NCBI RefSeq assembly: GCF_030718205.1 | Contig: NZ_JAUZQF010000010.1 | Location: forward strand, 62,001 to 126,000 | Reading direction: 5' to 3' | From: Nonomuraea turcica | Lineage (GTDB): Bacteria > Actinomycetota > Actinomycetes > Streptosporangiales > Streptosporangiaceae | DNA: 64,000 bases | In this document: positions 31,111 through 39,085 of the stretch, piece by piece | Layout of the letters: every line of letters begins with the position of its first letter | Numbering within the stretch: the first letter of the stretch is position 1 | The notes under the pieces: generated by a model | Database searches by the model: none | Seen by the model: only the letters and a program-made list of their open reading frames with translations | Told to the model about the DNA's origin: nothing | Program-made: the position numbers and the translations under genes

Positions 31111-32411
31111 TGCGACAGGGCCTTCGTCGCCGCTTCGATGACCTTCTTGGCGGCCTCGGCCGGGGTCAGCCGCCCGTGCTCGACCTCGGGAGCGACCGCG
31201 GTGAGTTCGTCCTGGATGCCGCTGGCGCCCTTGGGGTACGGCGGAACGGCGACCAGTGTCTGCTTCTGCAGGCCGATCAGATAGTCGGTGGCCACCTGGT
31301 CGTCCTTCTCCAGCGTCGGCTTGATCGCGTCGGCGACTACGGTGCTGGCGGGAACGCCCCGGGTGGTGCCCATGGCCTTGTTGGCCTCCACGTCGTTGAT
31401 GAGGAAGTTGAGCAGCTGCAGCGCCTCCTTCGGATGCTTGGAGGTCGCGGCGATCGACCACAGTGCCGGGGTGCCGATGTTCGTGCCCCGCCGCTTGGCG
31501 GTGGCCTCGCCGGGGATGCCCAGCAGCACCAGGTTGCCGCCGGAGACCTTGTTGTAGCCGAGGAGGCCGTTGCTCGGGATGATCTGCGAGGCGATGGAGC
31601 CCTTGGCGATGTAGGACTGGTCGGGCGAGGAACCGATGGTTTCGACGAACCCCGCGGGCGGGAGGCCTCCCTCCTTCCGCATGTCCTCGAACATCTGGAA
31701 CCACTTGGTCAGCGTGGCCTCGCTGACGCCGAACCGGCCGTCGGCGGTGAAGAGGTCCTCGCCCTGCTGGGAGACGTAGACGACCAGGTTGGCCAGGGTC
31801 GCCGGGTCCACCAGGGTGCCGTAGACCTTCTTGCCGCTCTTGTCCGTGATCTCCTTGGCGAACGTGGCCAGGTCCTCCCAGGTCCAGGTGTTGCCGTCGG
31901 GGATGGTCACGCCGTACTGGTCGGTGATCGTCTTGTTGACGATGTAGCCGATCGCGTTGAGGCCCGAGGGGATGCCGTAGACGGCGTCGCCGACCTTGCT
32001 GAGGTTCGCCGCGGCCTCGCTGAGGTTGGTGGTGTCGACGATGCCGGGGTGGTCATTGAGGTTGAGGAGCGACTTGCGGTCGGCGTACTCCCGCAGGCTG
32101 TCCATACGCATCATCATCAAGTCCGGCGGATTGCCGGCGGCGAAGCGGGTGGCCAGCTTGTCCTTGTAGGGGCCGCTGTCCTGGTATTCGGTCTTGATGG
32201 CGATGCCCGGGTTGGCCTTCATGAACAGGTCGAGCGCGGCCTGGGTCTTCTGGGCGCGGAAGGCGTCGCCCCACCAGACCATGTTCAGCGTGGTCTTGCC
32301 GGAGGCGGACTCGCTGCCGCCGCCTCCGCCGAAACCACGTCCACAGGCGGCCACGGCCAGACCGAGTCCGGTCAGTCCGGCGGTGCGCAGCATGTCTCTT
32401 CTGGAGATCAT
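31107..32411 (-). CDS. Extracellular sugar-binding lipoprotein (solute-binding family 1)
   Basis: This 434-residue protein has the signal MISRRDMLRTAGLTGLGLAV ending in AACG, so it is probably a lipoprotein, perhaps Tat-exported. MBP-like segments follow: LNMVWWGDAFRAQKTQAALD, GNPPDLMMMRMDSLREYA, YIVNKTITDQYGVTIPDGN, YNKVSGGNLVLLGIPGEATA. It is the first gene of the minus-strand operon and divergent from the pectate lyase gene, so oligogalacturonides released by that enzyme are the likely cargo. Confidence 0.92.
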   Translation of the reverse strand: MISRRDMLRTAGLTGLGLAVAACGRGFGGGGGSESASGKTTLNMVWWGDAFRAQKTQAALDLFMKANPGIAIKTEYQDSGPYKDKLATRFAAGNPPDLMMMRMDSLREYADRKSLLNLNDHPGIVDTTNLSEAAANLSKVGDAVYGIPSGLNAIGYIVNKTITDQYGVTIPDGNTWTWEDLATFAKEITDKSGKKVYGTLVDPATLANLVVYVSQQGEDLFTADGRFGVSEATLTKWFQMFEDMRKEGGLPPAGFVETIGSSPDQSYIAKGSIASQIIPSNGLLGYNKVSGGNLVLLGIPGEATAKRRGTNIGTPALWSIAATSKHPKEALQLLNFLINDVEANKAMGTTRGVPASTVVADAIKPTLEKDDQVATDYLIGLQKQTLVAVPPYPKGASGIQDELTAVAPEVEHGRLTPAEAAKKVIEAATKALSQ

Positions 32412-32480
32412 CAGTCGTTTGCCCTTCGCACGGGGGGTTGCCAGGAGGCTACGGCCGGGTTTCCGATTACGTCAATCCGT

Positions 32481-32533
32481 GAAAGAAATATTAAGGAAAG
32501 CCATTGACGGTAATTCTGCGGCCTTCCTACAGT
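32481..32533. promoter_or_regulatory. Divergent promoter region with AT-rich motif
   Basis: GAAAGAAATATTAAGGAAAG (32481-32500) is AT-rich and resembles ROK/XylR-type operator half-sites. Just after it TTGACG (32504-32509) and TACAGT (32528-32533), 18 bp apart, could be the -35 and -10 of the pectate lyase gene. The ROK regulator at the operon's end is the candidate binder. Confidence 0.4.
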
Positions 32534-32618
32534 GAGGGCACCTCGCCCCAGACTCCCCAGCCGTGGCGACTGCGGAGACCGCCACGGCCGGATCTCCCTC
32601 AGGAAAGCGACCCCCCCT

Positions 32619-33848
32619 GTGACCACTGCGCGTCATGCCGCCCTGGCGGCTGCCACCCTGACCTTGCTCGCCGCCCCCGCGCCCCCGGCCTCAGCCGCCT
32701 CAGGCCACGTGGGCGGCGGCTACCACATCGTCAACGCCGAGACCGGCCAGTGCCTGGACATCAAGCTCCGGGAGCAGCCCTGCCGCGGCCGCACCGCCGA
32801 GCTCCGCCTGGAGGCCGCGGCGGCCGGTCAGGTCCACCTGGTCAACGGCGCCAATCGCAGCTCCGCCGAGGTCACCCTGACCTACGCGGGCGGCGGCAAG
32901 TACCAGATCGCCGACCGGCTCTGGACCTTCCGCCCGGTGGGCGGGCCCCGCCACTGGTCCGGCCAGGCGGATGGCTTCGCCGCGGGCACGACGGGAGGCG
33001 AGGGCGGCCAGGTCGTCACCGTGACCACCCAGGAAGAGCTGAACACCTACGTCACGGCCGCCGAGCCGTACATCATCAAGGTCGCCGGCCCGATCGAGAT
33101 CAGTCCGAAGGGGACCGAGCTCAAGGTGGCCTCCAACAAGACCATCATCGGGGTCGGTACGGCAGGCGAGATCGTCGGCGGCGGCTTCTTCCTCGGCGCC
33201 ACCACGAGCAACGTGATCATCCGGAACCTGACGATCCGCGACACCCTCATGCCCGAGGACGACCCGGATGACAAGGACTTCGACTACGACGCCATCCAGA
33301 TCGATTCCGCGACGAAGGTCTGGATCGACCACAACCGGCTCGCCCGGATGAACGACGGCCTGCTCGACAGCCGCAAGGACGCCACCGACATCACGGTGTC
33401 GTGGAACCAGTTCCTGGACAACAACAAGACCCTCGGCATCGGCTGGACGGCCAACCTCATCACGCGGATGACTCTCCACCACAACTGGTTCGCCCGCACC
33501 AATCAGCGCAATCCCAGCGGCGGCAACCTGCTCAACATGCACATGTACAGCAACTACCTGCAGGACATCAGGTCGTACGGCAACTGGGCGCGTGGCGAGA
33601 CCAAGGGCGTGATCGAGCACAGCCTCTTCCACAACGTGGCCGACCCGTACTTCGTCGATCCCGCCGGCGAGCTGGTCCAGCGGGGCAACGTCGTCACCGG
33701 CACGAGCTCCTGGCGCGACGGTCTCATCAAGGAGCAGGGGGCCGCCTTCGACCCGGCGAGCTTCTATTCCTACACCCTCGACCCCGCCACCGCCCTTCCC
33801 ACATTGCTGGCCGAGTCCTCCGGTCCGCAGCCCACCATCGGCCTTTGA
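32619..33848 (+). CDS. Secreted pectate lyase, polysaccharide lyase family 1, with ricin-like N-terminal segment
   Basis: This protein has 409 residues from GTG 32619; AGGA is 14 bp upstream. A signal peptide (ALAAATLTLLAAPAPPASA) comes first. About 90 residues then resemble a single ricin/CBM13 repeat (GGYHIVNAETGQCLDI, GQVHLVNGANR). The parallel beta-helix catalytic domain has SNKTIIGVGTAGEIVGGGFF, FDYDAIQIDSATKVWIDHN, DITVSWNQFLDNNKTLGIGW and TLHHNWFARTNQRNPSGGN. WIDH, the calcium-binding Asp residues and the NQRNP Arg are those of PL1. It cleaves polygalacturonan outside the cell by beta-elimination. Confidence 0.92.
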   Translation: MTTARHAALAAATLTLLAAPAPPASAASGHVGGGYHIVNAETGQCLDIKLREQPCRGRTAELRLEAAAAGQVHLVNGANRSSAEVTLTYAGGGKYQIADRLWTFRPVGGPRHWSGQADGFAAGTTGGEGGQVVTVTTQEELNTYVTAAEPYIIKVAGPIEISPKGTELKVASNKTIIGVGTAGEIVGGGFFLGATTSNVIIRNLTIRDTLMPEDDPDDKDFDYDAIQIDSATKVWIDHNRLARMNDGLLDSRKDATDITVSWNQFLDNNKTLGIGWTANLITRMTLHHNWFARTNQRNPSGGNLLNMHMYSNYLQDIRSYGNWARGETKGVIEHSLFHNVADPYFVDPAGELVQRGNVVTGTSSWRDGLIKEQGAAFDPASFYSYTLDPATALPTLLAESSGPQPTIGL

Positions 33849-33901
33849 CCAGGCGTCAAGGGCATTGCCACGACCGGTCTCGAACAGATGACGAGGACAT
33901 C

Positions 33902-34888
33902 ATGAGAACACAGAACCTCAGCAAGGCACGTCGCTGGATCATCCTTACCGCCACTGCGTTAGTGCTGCAGGCGGGCGTGGTGTCGCCCGCCAGTGCCACG
34001 CCTCAGCCGACGGTGGCCGCCGACGGGAGCGGGACATACACCACCGTCCAGGCCGCCATCGACGCCGTGCCGAGCGGCAACACCAGCCCGGTCACCATCA
34101 CCGTCGCGCCCGGCACCTATCGGGAGATCGTCACGGTGCCGTCGAACAAGCCGTACATCACGCTGCGCGGGCTTGGCCGCTCGCCCGAGAGCACCGTCAT
34201 CGTGAACAACCGCCACGCCGGAGCGTACGGCACCACGGGCAGCTCGACCATGTTCGTCCACGGCCACGACTTCACCGCCCGCAACCTGACCATCGCCAAC
34301 GACTTCGACGAGAGCACTGCCACCAGCGGCGGGCAGGCGGTGGCGCTGTACACCCGGGCGGACCGTGCCGTCTATCGCGACATCCGCGTGCTCGGCGACC
34401 AGGACACCCTCTACGCCCGTGCCGGCCGTGCCTACTTCAGGAACTGCTACGTGGAAGGCACCGTCGACTTCATCTTCGGCGAGGCCAGCGCCGTCTTCGA
34501 CCGCTGCGACATCTACCAGAAGCGGCTCACCGGCGGTCCGATCACCGCGGCGAGCACTCCGGCGGAGAGCACCTACGGCTTCTTGTTCTACCGGTCGGCC
34601 ATCACCGGCGCCGCCGACAACGTCACCCAACTCGGCCGGCCGTGGCGCCCGGATGCGCAGGTGCTGTACCGGGAATCGTGGCTGTCATCCACCATCGCCA
34701 CCGCACAACCGTGGATCAACATGTCCGCGAACTCCTGGACCGCCGCCCGGTTCTTCGAGTATCGCAACACCGGACCCGGGGCTGCCGTCCATGGCAACCG
34801 TCCGCAACTGGCCGACGCCGACGCGGAGAACTACACCCCCCAGAAGTACCTCGCCGGCTCGGACGGATGGGACCCCTTTGACCTCTGA
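33902..34888 (+). CDS. Secreted pectinesterase (carbohydrate esterase family 8)
   Basis: This 328-residue protein has a signal peptide (IILTATALVLQAGVVSPASA). The CE8 motifs are in order: APGTYREIVTVPSNKPYITL, GGQAVALYTRADRAVYRD, VLGDQDTLYARAGRAYFRNC with the first catalytic Asp, GTVDFIFGEASAVFDRC with the second, and TQLGRPWRPDAQVLY with the substrate Arg. It removes methyl esters from homogalacturonan, making it a better substrate for the lyase 53 bp upstream. The two are probably one transcript. Confidence 0.93.
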   Translation: MRTQNLSKARRWIILTATALVLQAGVVSPASATPQPTVAADGSGTYTTVQAAIDAVPSGNTSPVTITVAPGTYREIVTVPSNKPYITLRGLGRSPESTVIVNNRHAGAYGTTGSSTMFVHGHDFTARNLTIANDFDESTATSGGQAVALYTRADRAVYRDIRVLGDQDTLYARAGRAYFRNCYVEGTVDFIFGEASAVFDRCDIYQKRLTGGPITAASTPAESTYGFLFYRSAITGAADNVTQLGRPWRPDAQVLYRESWLSSTIATAQPWINMSANSWTAARFFEYRNTGPGAAVHGNRPQLADADAENYTPQKYLAGSDGWDPFDL

Positions 34889-34909
34889 TCCGCACGACTA
34901 ATGACCTCC

Positions 34910-35400
34910 GGCCATGCCCGAGTACCGCTCGACCCCAAGCGCGGCGTCATCGTGGAAGGACCGTGGCCGGTCTGGTCCGGCACGGGCCACGCGGACCGTT
35001 CACGCCCGCACCGGCCAACCCCATCTTTTCCGCCGCAGCACCAACAGGCCGATCCAGGCCATCGGCCACGCCGATCTGGTCGACACGCCCGAGGGCGACT
35101 GGTGGCAACGGCGAGGCGCCTCGGGCCTGGAGCCCGATGCCGGCCGAACCCGAGCGTGACGACTTCGACGCCACGGCGCTGTCCCCGCGCTGGATCTCAC
35201 CCCGAAGCCGCCCGCCACACGCGTGGTCGCTGACCGAACGGCCGGACCGGCTCACGCTGCGGGCCACCGGTGGCACGTTGGACCGGCCCGGCGCCACCTT
35301 CCTCGGCCGCTGGCAACAGCACCACGACGTGCGGGTGGCCGCTCGGCTGGATCCCGGCACGGGCCGTGGCGGCCTGTCGGTGCCACCGACCGTCACCGCC
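34910..35400 (+). pseudogene. Decayed glycoside hydrolase family 43 gene (C-terminal part only)
   Basis: Pieces of one GH43 protein appear in different frames. One frame reads VEGPWPVWSGTG; the next gives GPFTPAPANPIFSA; another gives STNRPIQAIGHADLVDTPEG then DWW, the conserved GHADL block. A return to the earlier frame gives RDDFDATALSPRW and WSLTERPDRLTLRATGG then WQQHHDVRVAARLD, matching the C-terminal beta-sandwich of beta-xylosidases and arabinofuranosidases. At least two frameshifts and several deletions are needed, and the N-terminal catalytic half is missing. It was probably once part of the pectin or arabinan set. Confidence 0.7.
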
Positions 35401-35490
35401 CGCGATCACATGACCGGCGACCCCTGGGCGTGGTCGCCACCGGCTTCACCTCCTGATCTGCTGGGCGCGCGGAAAAAACTTACTGAGTGA

Positions 35491-35844
35491 CGCGCCCGAC
35501 GCGGTCGCTCTCGTCGCTGGACATCGCCAGCGGCCATCCGGTCCCACCGTCTCCGGCAGCGGGCGGACTTCTCGCCCATCTCATCGTGACCGGTCTGAGA
35601 ACCGACACATCGATCGACTTCCCAGACGGGGCATAACCGGCCCCGTCACGTGGCCGCGCAATCGCACCCTCCGCAGCTGCTGAGACACCCGGCCAAGAGC
35701 GGTTGCCACTGGCCGACCGTCGAATTTCCGCACAGAGCGACGACGACGGAGGCCGCAACGCCGCCGAGCGGAACCAGCCGGCACGTGCGCCTGGCATACC
35801 TGGGATATACCCGCCACCTGCACAATGCCGATCGGAGGTGAACG
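35491..35844. other. Leader region of the SARP gene, no gene seen
   Basis: No frame with motifs or a ribosome site was found apart from GGAGG just before ATG 35845. The stretch 35460-35500 contains an unusual A-rich run inside weak inverted repeats, judged to be chance. Promoter elements were not identified. Confidence 0.4.
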
Positions 35845-36591
35845 ATGTTCCAACTGTTGGGACGCTTGGCGGTGGTCGACGGCGGGGGCCGCGCGATCGA
35901 CGTCCGGGCCGCGAAGCAGCAGGCGATCCTCGCCGTTCTCATGCTGCACCCGGGCGGAGTGGTCAGCGTTGATCGACTGATGACGGAGCTCTGGCCGGAC
36001 GAGCCGCCGGCCACGGCCAGAGCGAGTCTGCAAACGTATGTTTACCGCCTGCGACGCACTCTGGCACCGCTTGCCGCCTACGGTGTCAACCTGATCACCC
36101 TCGCGAACGGCTACACCCTGGTCGTCCCGGATCGAGCGGTGGACATCAGGGTGTTCGAGCAGTACTTCACCCAGGGATCGGAGGCGCTGGCCGCGGGCAG
36201 TCCGGCGGTGGCGGCCGGGCTGCTGCGGGAGGCGCTGGACATGTGGCACGGTCCGCTGGCGCCGGAGATCGACGTCGAAACTGTCCGCTGCGAGCGCCGG
36301 CGCCTGGACGCGGTGCACCTGACCGCGTCCGAGCTCTGGGTGGAGTCCGAGCTGCGGCTCGGCCTCCACAACTGGGTCATCCCGGAATTGGAGCGCCTCG
36401 TCGAGGCCCACCCTTTCCGTGAGTCCCTGTGGGAGATGTTGCTGCGTGCCCTGGCCGGGCGCGGCCGCCGTGCCGAAGCGCTCGCCGCCTACCGGCGCAT
36501 GCGTGACATCCTCAGTACGGAACTCGGCATCGAACCGGCCGACTACCTACGCCGGCAGCATCAGGACATACTCCGAGGCGCGTCGACCTAG
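35845..36591 (+). CDS. Small SARP-family (AfsR/DnrI-type) transcriptional activator
   Basis: This 248-residue protein has GGAGGTGAACG directly before the ATG. The N-terminal winged helix of the OmpR type covers about residues 5-90 (VDRLMTELWPDEPPATARAS, LQTYVYRLRRTLAP). The bacterial transcriptional activation domain covers about 95-240 (RVFEQYFTQGSEALAAG, ALDMWHGPLAPEIDVETVRC, RRAEALAAYRRMRDILSTEL). It lacks the NTPase of AfsR. Short SARPs switch on the biosynthetic cluster they sit in. It is convergent to the Cys-rich peptide operon, whose promoter carries 22-bp direct repeats of the sort SARPs bind. Confidence 0.9.
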   Translation: MFQLLGRLAVVDGGGRAIDVRAAKQQAILAVLMLHPGGVVSVDRLMTELWPDEPPATARASLQTYVYRLRRTLAPLAAYGVNLITLANGYTLVVPDRAVDIRVFEQYFTQGSEALAAGSPAVAAGLLREALDMWHGPLAPEIDVETVRCERRRLDAVHLTASELWVESELRLGLHNWVIPELERLVEAHPFRESLWEMLLRALAGRGRRAEALAAYRRMRDILSTELGIEPADYLRRQHQDILRGAST

Positions 36592-36623
36592 CAACAAGCC
36601 CCTTAATGCGTTCTACGGGAGTG

Positions 36624-36649
36624 CCCCCTGGCCGGCGCCAGCCAGGGGG
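36624..36649. terminator. Hairpin terminator between convergent SARP gene and peptide operon
   Basis: CCCCCTGGC (36624-36632) pairs exactly with GCCAGGGGG (36641-36649) around an 8-nt loop. It lies between the SARP stop (36591) and the last peptide stop (36666) and can serve both strands. Confidence 0.7.
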
Positions 36650-36665
36650 TGGTCCCTTTACTTGG

Positions 36666-36851
36666 CTAGGCGCACCGCTTTTTCCAGTACGGCGTGCAGT
36701 CGCTCGTCCAGCACTTGTAGTAAGCGCAACAGATGCTGCCCGTACAGGTCGTGTGGTCGAGGATGCAACGTGGCGTGCATGCGGCCTGCGCGTCGCCGGC
36801 CGGTACGACAAAGGCGACGATCCGGTCCGCCAGTGCGGTGATGGTCTTCAC
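36666..36851 (-). CDS. Cys-rich exported peptide precursor C (8 Cys)
   Basis: This 61-residue peptide runs from GTG 36851, which has GAGAGGTGG upstream; a GTG at 36860 overlaps that site. The leader (ITALADRIVAFVVPAGDAQA) ends in A-Q-A, a signal-peptidase site, directly before ACTPRC. The core has 8 Cys (positions 25, 29, 36, 41, 42, 47, 52, 60) and ends YWKKRCA. It keeps the spacing C-x4-C-x4-C-x7-C of its two sisters and adds one Cys pair. The core is cationic. It is the last gene of the operon, 22 bp after precursor B. No known family was recognised. Confidence 0.8.
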   Translation of the reverse strand: MKTITALADRIVAFVVPAGDAQAACTPRCILDHTTCTGSICCAYYKCWTSDCTPYWKKRCA

Positions 36852-36873
36852 CTGTCCCACCTCTCTCCGTCGA

Positions 36874-37032
36874 TTACTCGCACACAGTGACGTAATGAAT
36901 GGAGCAGTCGCCGTTGACGCACCGCATCCTGTAGCACCCAGGGGACGGTTGGCCGATGACCGTGCACCTCGGGGTGCACGCCGCGTCAGCCTTGACCGTG
37001 GGGATCAACCGGTCGATGAGCTTGTCCAGCAT
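36874..37032 (-). CDS. Cys-rich exported peptide precursor B (6 Cys)
   Basis: This 52-residue peptide has a near-perfect AAGGAGGTGA 8 bp before ATG 37032. Leader MLDKLIDRLIPT-VKADA is almost identical to that of precursor A. A-D-A then precedes ACTPRC. The core has Cys at 19, 23, 33, 38, 43 and 51, with the motif GCYRMRC and the end VTVCE. The spacing is C-x3-C-x9-C-x4-C-x4-C-x7-C. The leader is short, amphipathic and charged, unlike a Sec signal, which suits export by the operon's ABC transporter. Function unknown; bacteriocin-like or signalling peptides are the main ideas. Confidence 0.85.
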   Translation of the reverse strand: MLDKLIDRLIPTVKADAACTPRCTVIGQPSPGCYRMRCVNGDCSIHYVTVCE

Positions 37033-37067
37033 TCTGTCTTCACCTCCTTTCTCCGGTCTCCGGCGAG

Positions 37068-37229
37068 TTATTCGCAAAGAGTGACCGTGCGATAGGTGCA
37101 GTCGGCTCGATAGCACCTCATCTTGTAGCAGCCGGTGTTCGGGTCGTAGCTGACCTGCACGCACCTCACGGTGCACGCCGCGTCAGCCTTGGCCGTCGGA
37201 ATCAACCGGTCGATGAGCTTGTCCAGCAT
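37068..37229 (-). CDS. Cys-rich exported peptide precursor A (6 Cys)
   Basis: This 53-residue peptide has AAGGAGGTGA 8 bp before ATG 37229. The ATG lies 28 nt inside the 3' end of the ABC transporter gene in another frame, so the two are translationally coupled. Leader MLDKLIDRLIPT-AKADA ends in an A-x-A site before ACTVRC. Cys are at 19, 23, 34, 39, 44 and 52, with GCYKMRC and the end VTLCE. Precursors A and B share 16 of 17 leader residues while their cores differ at many positions outside the Cys. This is the pattern of a peptide family under core diversification. Confidence 0.87.
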   Translation of the reverse strand: MLDKLIDRLIPTAKADAACTVRCVQVSYDPNTGCYKMRCYRADCTYRTVTLCE

Positions 37230-39085
37230 TCTGTTTTCACCTCCTTTCTCTCTTCGGGTTCACCTGGCGCGGCCGTCTCGTGATAGCCGCGGGCTTGGAG
37301 GCGGAAGAGGCGGGCGTAGGTGCCGTCCACCGCCATGAGGTCGTCGTGGCTTCCGCGCTCGGCGACGACCCCGTCCTTGAGAACGACGATCAGGTCGGCG
37401 TCCCGCACCGTGTTCAGCCGGTGGGAGATGAGCAGGCTGGTCTGGCCCGCGCGGTGGTGGCGCATCCGGGCGTGCACGTCGGCCTCGGCTTCGGGGTCGA
37501 GACCGGAACTCGGTTCGTCGAGGATCATCAGGTCCCGTCCGTCGCGGAGGAAGGCTCTGGCCAGGGCGGTTCGCTGCCACTGGCCGCCGGAGAGCACGAC
37601 GCCTGTCGAGGAGTCCTCGCGGTCCTCCTCGCTGGTGAACATCCGGGTGAGCAGCGTGTCGTAGCCGCGGGGAAGGGCCGCCAGCAACTCGTCCACTCCG
37701 GCTCTTCGCGCGGCGGCGCGGATCCGGTTCAGGTCGTCACGGGCTCCGACGTCTCCCACGCCGATGTTGTCGCGGGCGGAGAAGTCGTAGGCCATGTGGT
37801 CCTGGAAGACGCCGCTGATCCGCTCCCGCAGCGCCTCCGGCCGGACGTCGCGCAGGTCGGCCCCGTCCCAGAGGATCGCTCCCCGGCTCGGGTCGTAGAA
37901 CCGGCAGAGCAGTTTGACGAGCGTGCTCTTGCCCGCGCCGTTGAGCCCGACCAGCGCAACGGCCGCGCCGTACGGGATGAACAGGTCGACGCCGCGCAGG
38001 ATCCAGGGATGGTCGTCGCTGTAGCGGAACCACACGTCACGCAGTTCGATCCCCCGGCTCAGTCGCGGTAGCGGCGCGGAGCCGGCCGGCACGACGAGGT
38101 CGGGCTCGGCCCTGACCACCGCCACGTAGTGGCCGAAGAGCCGCAGGTTGTGATGGGTGATCGCGATGCCGTTGACCAGGGTGTCGAGCGCGCCCTGGAC
38201 GGCGACGACGGCGACGGTGAACATCGACACGTCCCCGACGGTGAGCGTGCCGGTCCGGGCCGCGCCTATGGCCCAGATGAGGCCGCCGCCGGCCACCACG
38301 GCGGACAGCAGGGCGAGCGCCCCCTCCGCCGACAGCTCCTTGCGGTCCATCCGCCGCTTGCCCGCATGGGTCGTCGACAGCTCGGCCATGAGCCGGCCGC
38401 GCAGGAATCCGCCCAGGTTGAAGAGCCTGATCTCCTTGGCCGCCTCGATCGTGCTGAGCAGCGTGCTGTAGAAGAGCTGCCGTCGCTCCGCCGGGCCGAT
38501 CTCCCACATCATGGTCGTGCGCTGGCGGGACAGCTTCAGCTGCGCGATGAGTGCCGGTACGGCGGCGCACAACACGATCAGCGTCATGGCAGGACTGATC
38601 ACCAGCATGGATCCGACGAAGCCGATCACGGTGACGGCTGAGCGGACCAGGCCGAAGGCCTCGGTGACGATGCCGTCGGCCCTGGACGTCCCTTCCTGGG
38701 CCAGGCGCAGCCGGTCGAGGAAACGCGGATCCTCGAAGGGCCGGAGCCCGGGAAATCGTGCCGTGGCCGCGAAGAGCCGGTCCGTCGTGGTGGCCGCCAT
38801 GGCGCGGCCGATCTGGCCGCCGAGGTACCGCGAGCAGTGCGGCAGGATCGCGGCAGCGACGCCGGTACCGGCCAGGCCCGCGGCGAGGCCCAGCAGCTCG
38901 GCCAGGGAGGCCGTCCCGGTGAGGCCGTCGATGACCAGCTTGGTCAGCCAGGCCACCGCGACCGGCGCCGTGGCCATGCCCAGGAGAGTGAGCGCGTACC
39001 CGATCATGGGAACGGCGGCGCCGCTCCAGCCGGTGGCCGCCGCCTCACGCGCGGAGGCGGTCAGGCGCACCCCGTCAACGGCCAT
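37202..39085 (-). CDS. ABC exporter (membrane domain fused to ATPase), probable peptide exporter
   Basis: This protein has 627 residues from ATG 39085, with GGAG 7 bp upstream; the start overlaps the peptidase gene by 11 nt. About six membrane helices occupy residues 20-320. They are followed by Walker A GLNGAGKST, signature LSGGQWQRTALARAFL, Walker B LMILDEPSSGLD and the H-loop LLISHRLNTV. The half-transporter would work as a dimer. It lacks the N-terminal C39 peptidase found in bacteriocin exporters, so leader removal must be done by another enzyme, and the S26 peptidase gene directly upstream supplies one. The last codons overlap the first peptide gene. Confidence 0.9.
   Translation of the reverse strand: MAVDGVRLTASAREAAATGWSGAAVPMIGYALTLLGMATAPVAVAWLTKLVIDGLTGTASLAELLGLAAGLAGTGVAAAILPHCSRYLGGQIGRAMAATTTDRLFAATARFPGLRPFEDPRFLDRLRLAQEGTSRADGIVTEAFGLVRSAVTVIGFVGSMLVISPAMTLIVLCAAVPALIAQLKLSRQRTTMMWEIGPAERRQLFYSTLLSTIEAAKEIRLFNLGGFLRGRLMAELSTTHAGKRRMDRKELSAEGALALLSAVVAGGGLIWAIGAARTGTLTVGDVSMFTVAVVAVQGALDTLVNGIAITHHNLRLFGHYVAVVRAEPDLVVPAGSAPLPRLSRGIELRDVWFRYSDDHPWILRGVDLFIPYGAAVALVGLNGAGKSTLVKLLCRFYDPSRGAILWDGADLRDVRPEALRERISGVFQDHMAYDFSARDNIGVGDVGARDDLNRIRAAARRAGVDELLAALPRGYDTLLTRMFTSEEDREDSSTGVVLSGGQWQRTALARAFLRDGRDLMILDEPSSGLDPEAEADVHARMRHHRAGQTSLLISHRLNTVRDADLIVVLKDGVVAERGSHDDLMAVDGTYARLFRLQARGYHETAAPGEPEERKEVKTECWTSSSTG

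Noticed and set aside
35463-35497. GGGCGCG/CGCGCCC inverted repeat with an A-rich loop
   Set aside because: The loop is 21 nt, the arms are simple GC alternation, and no gene end fits a terminator there.
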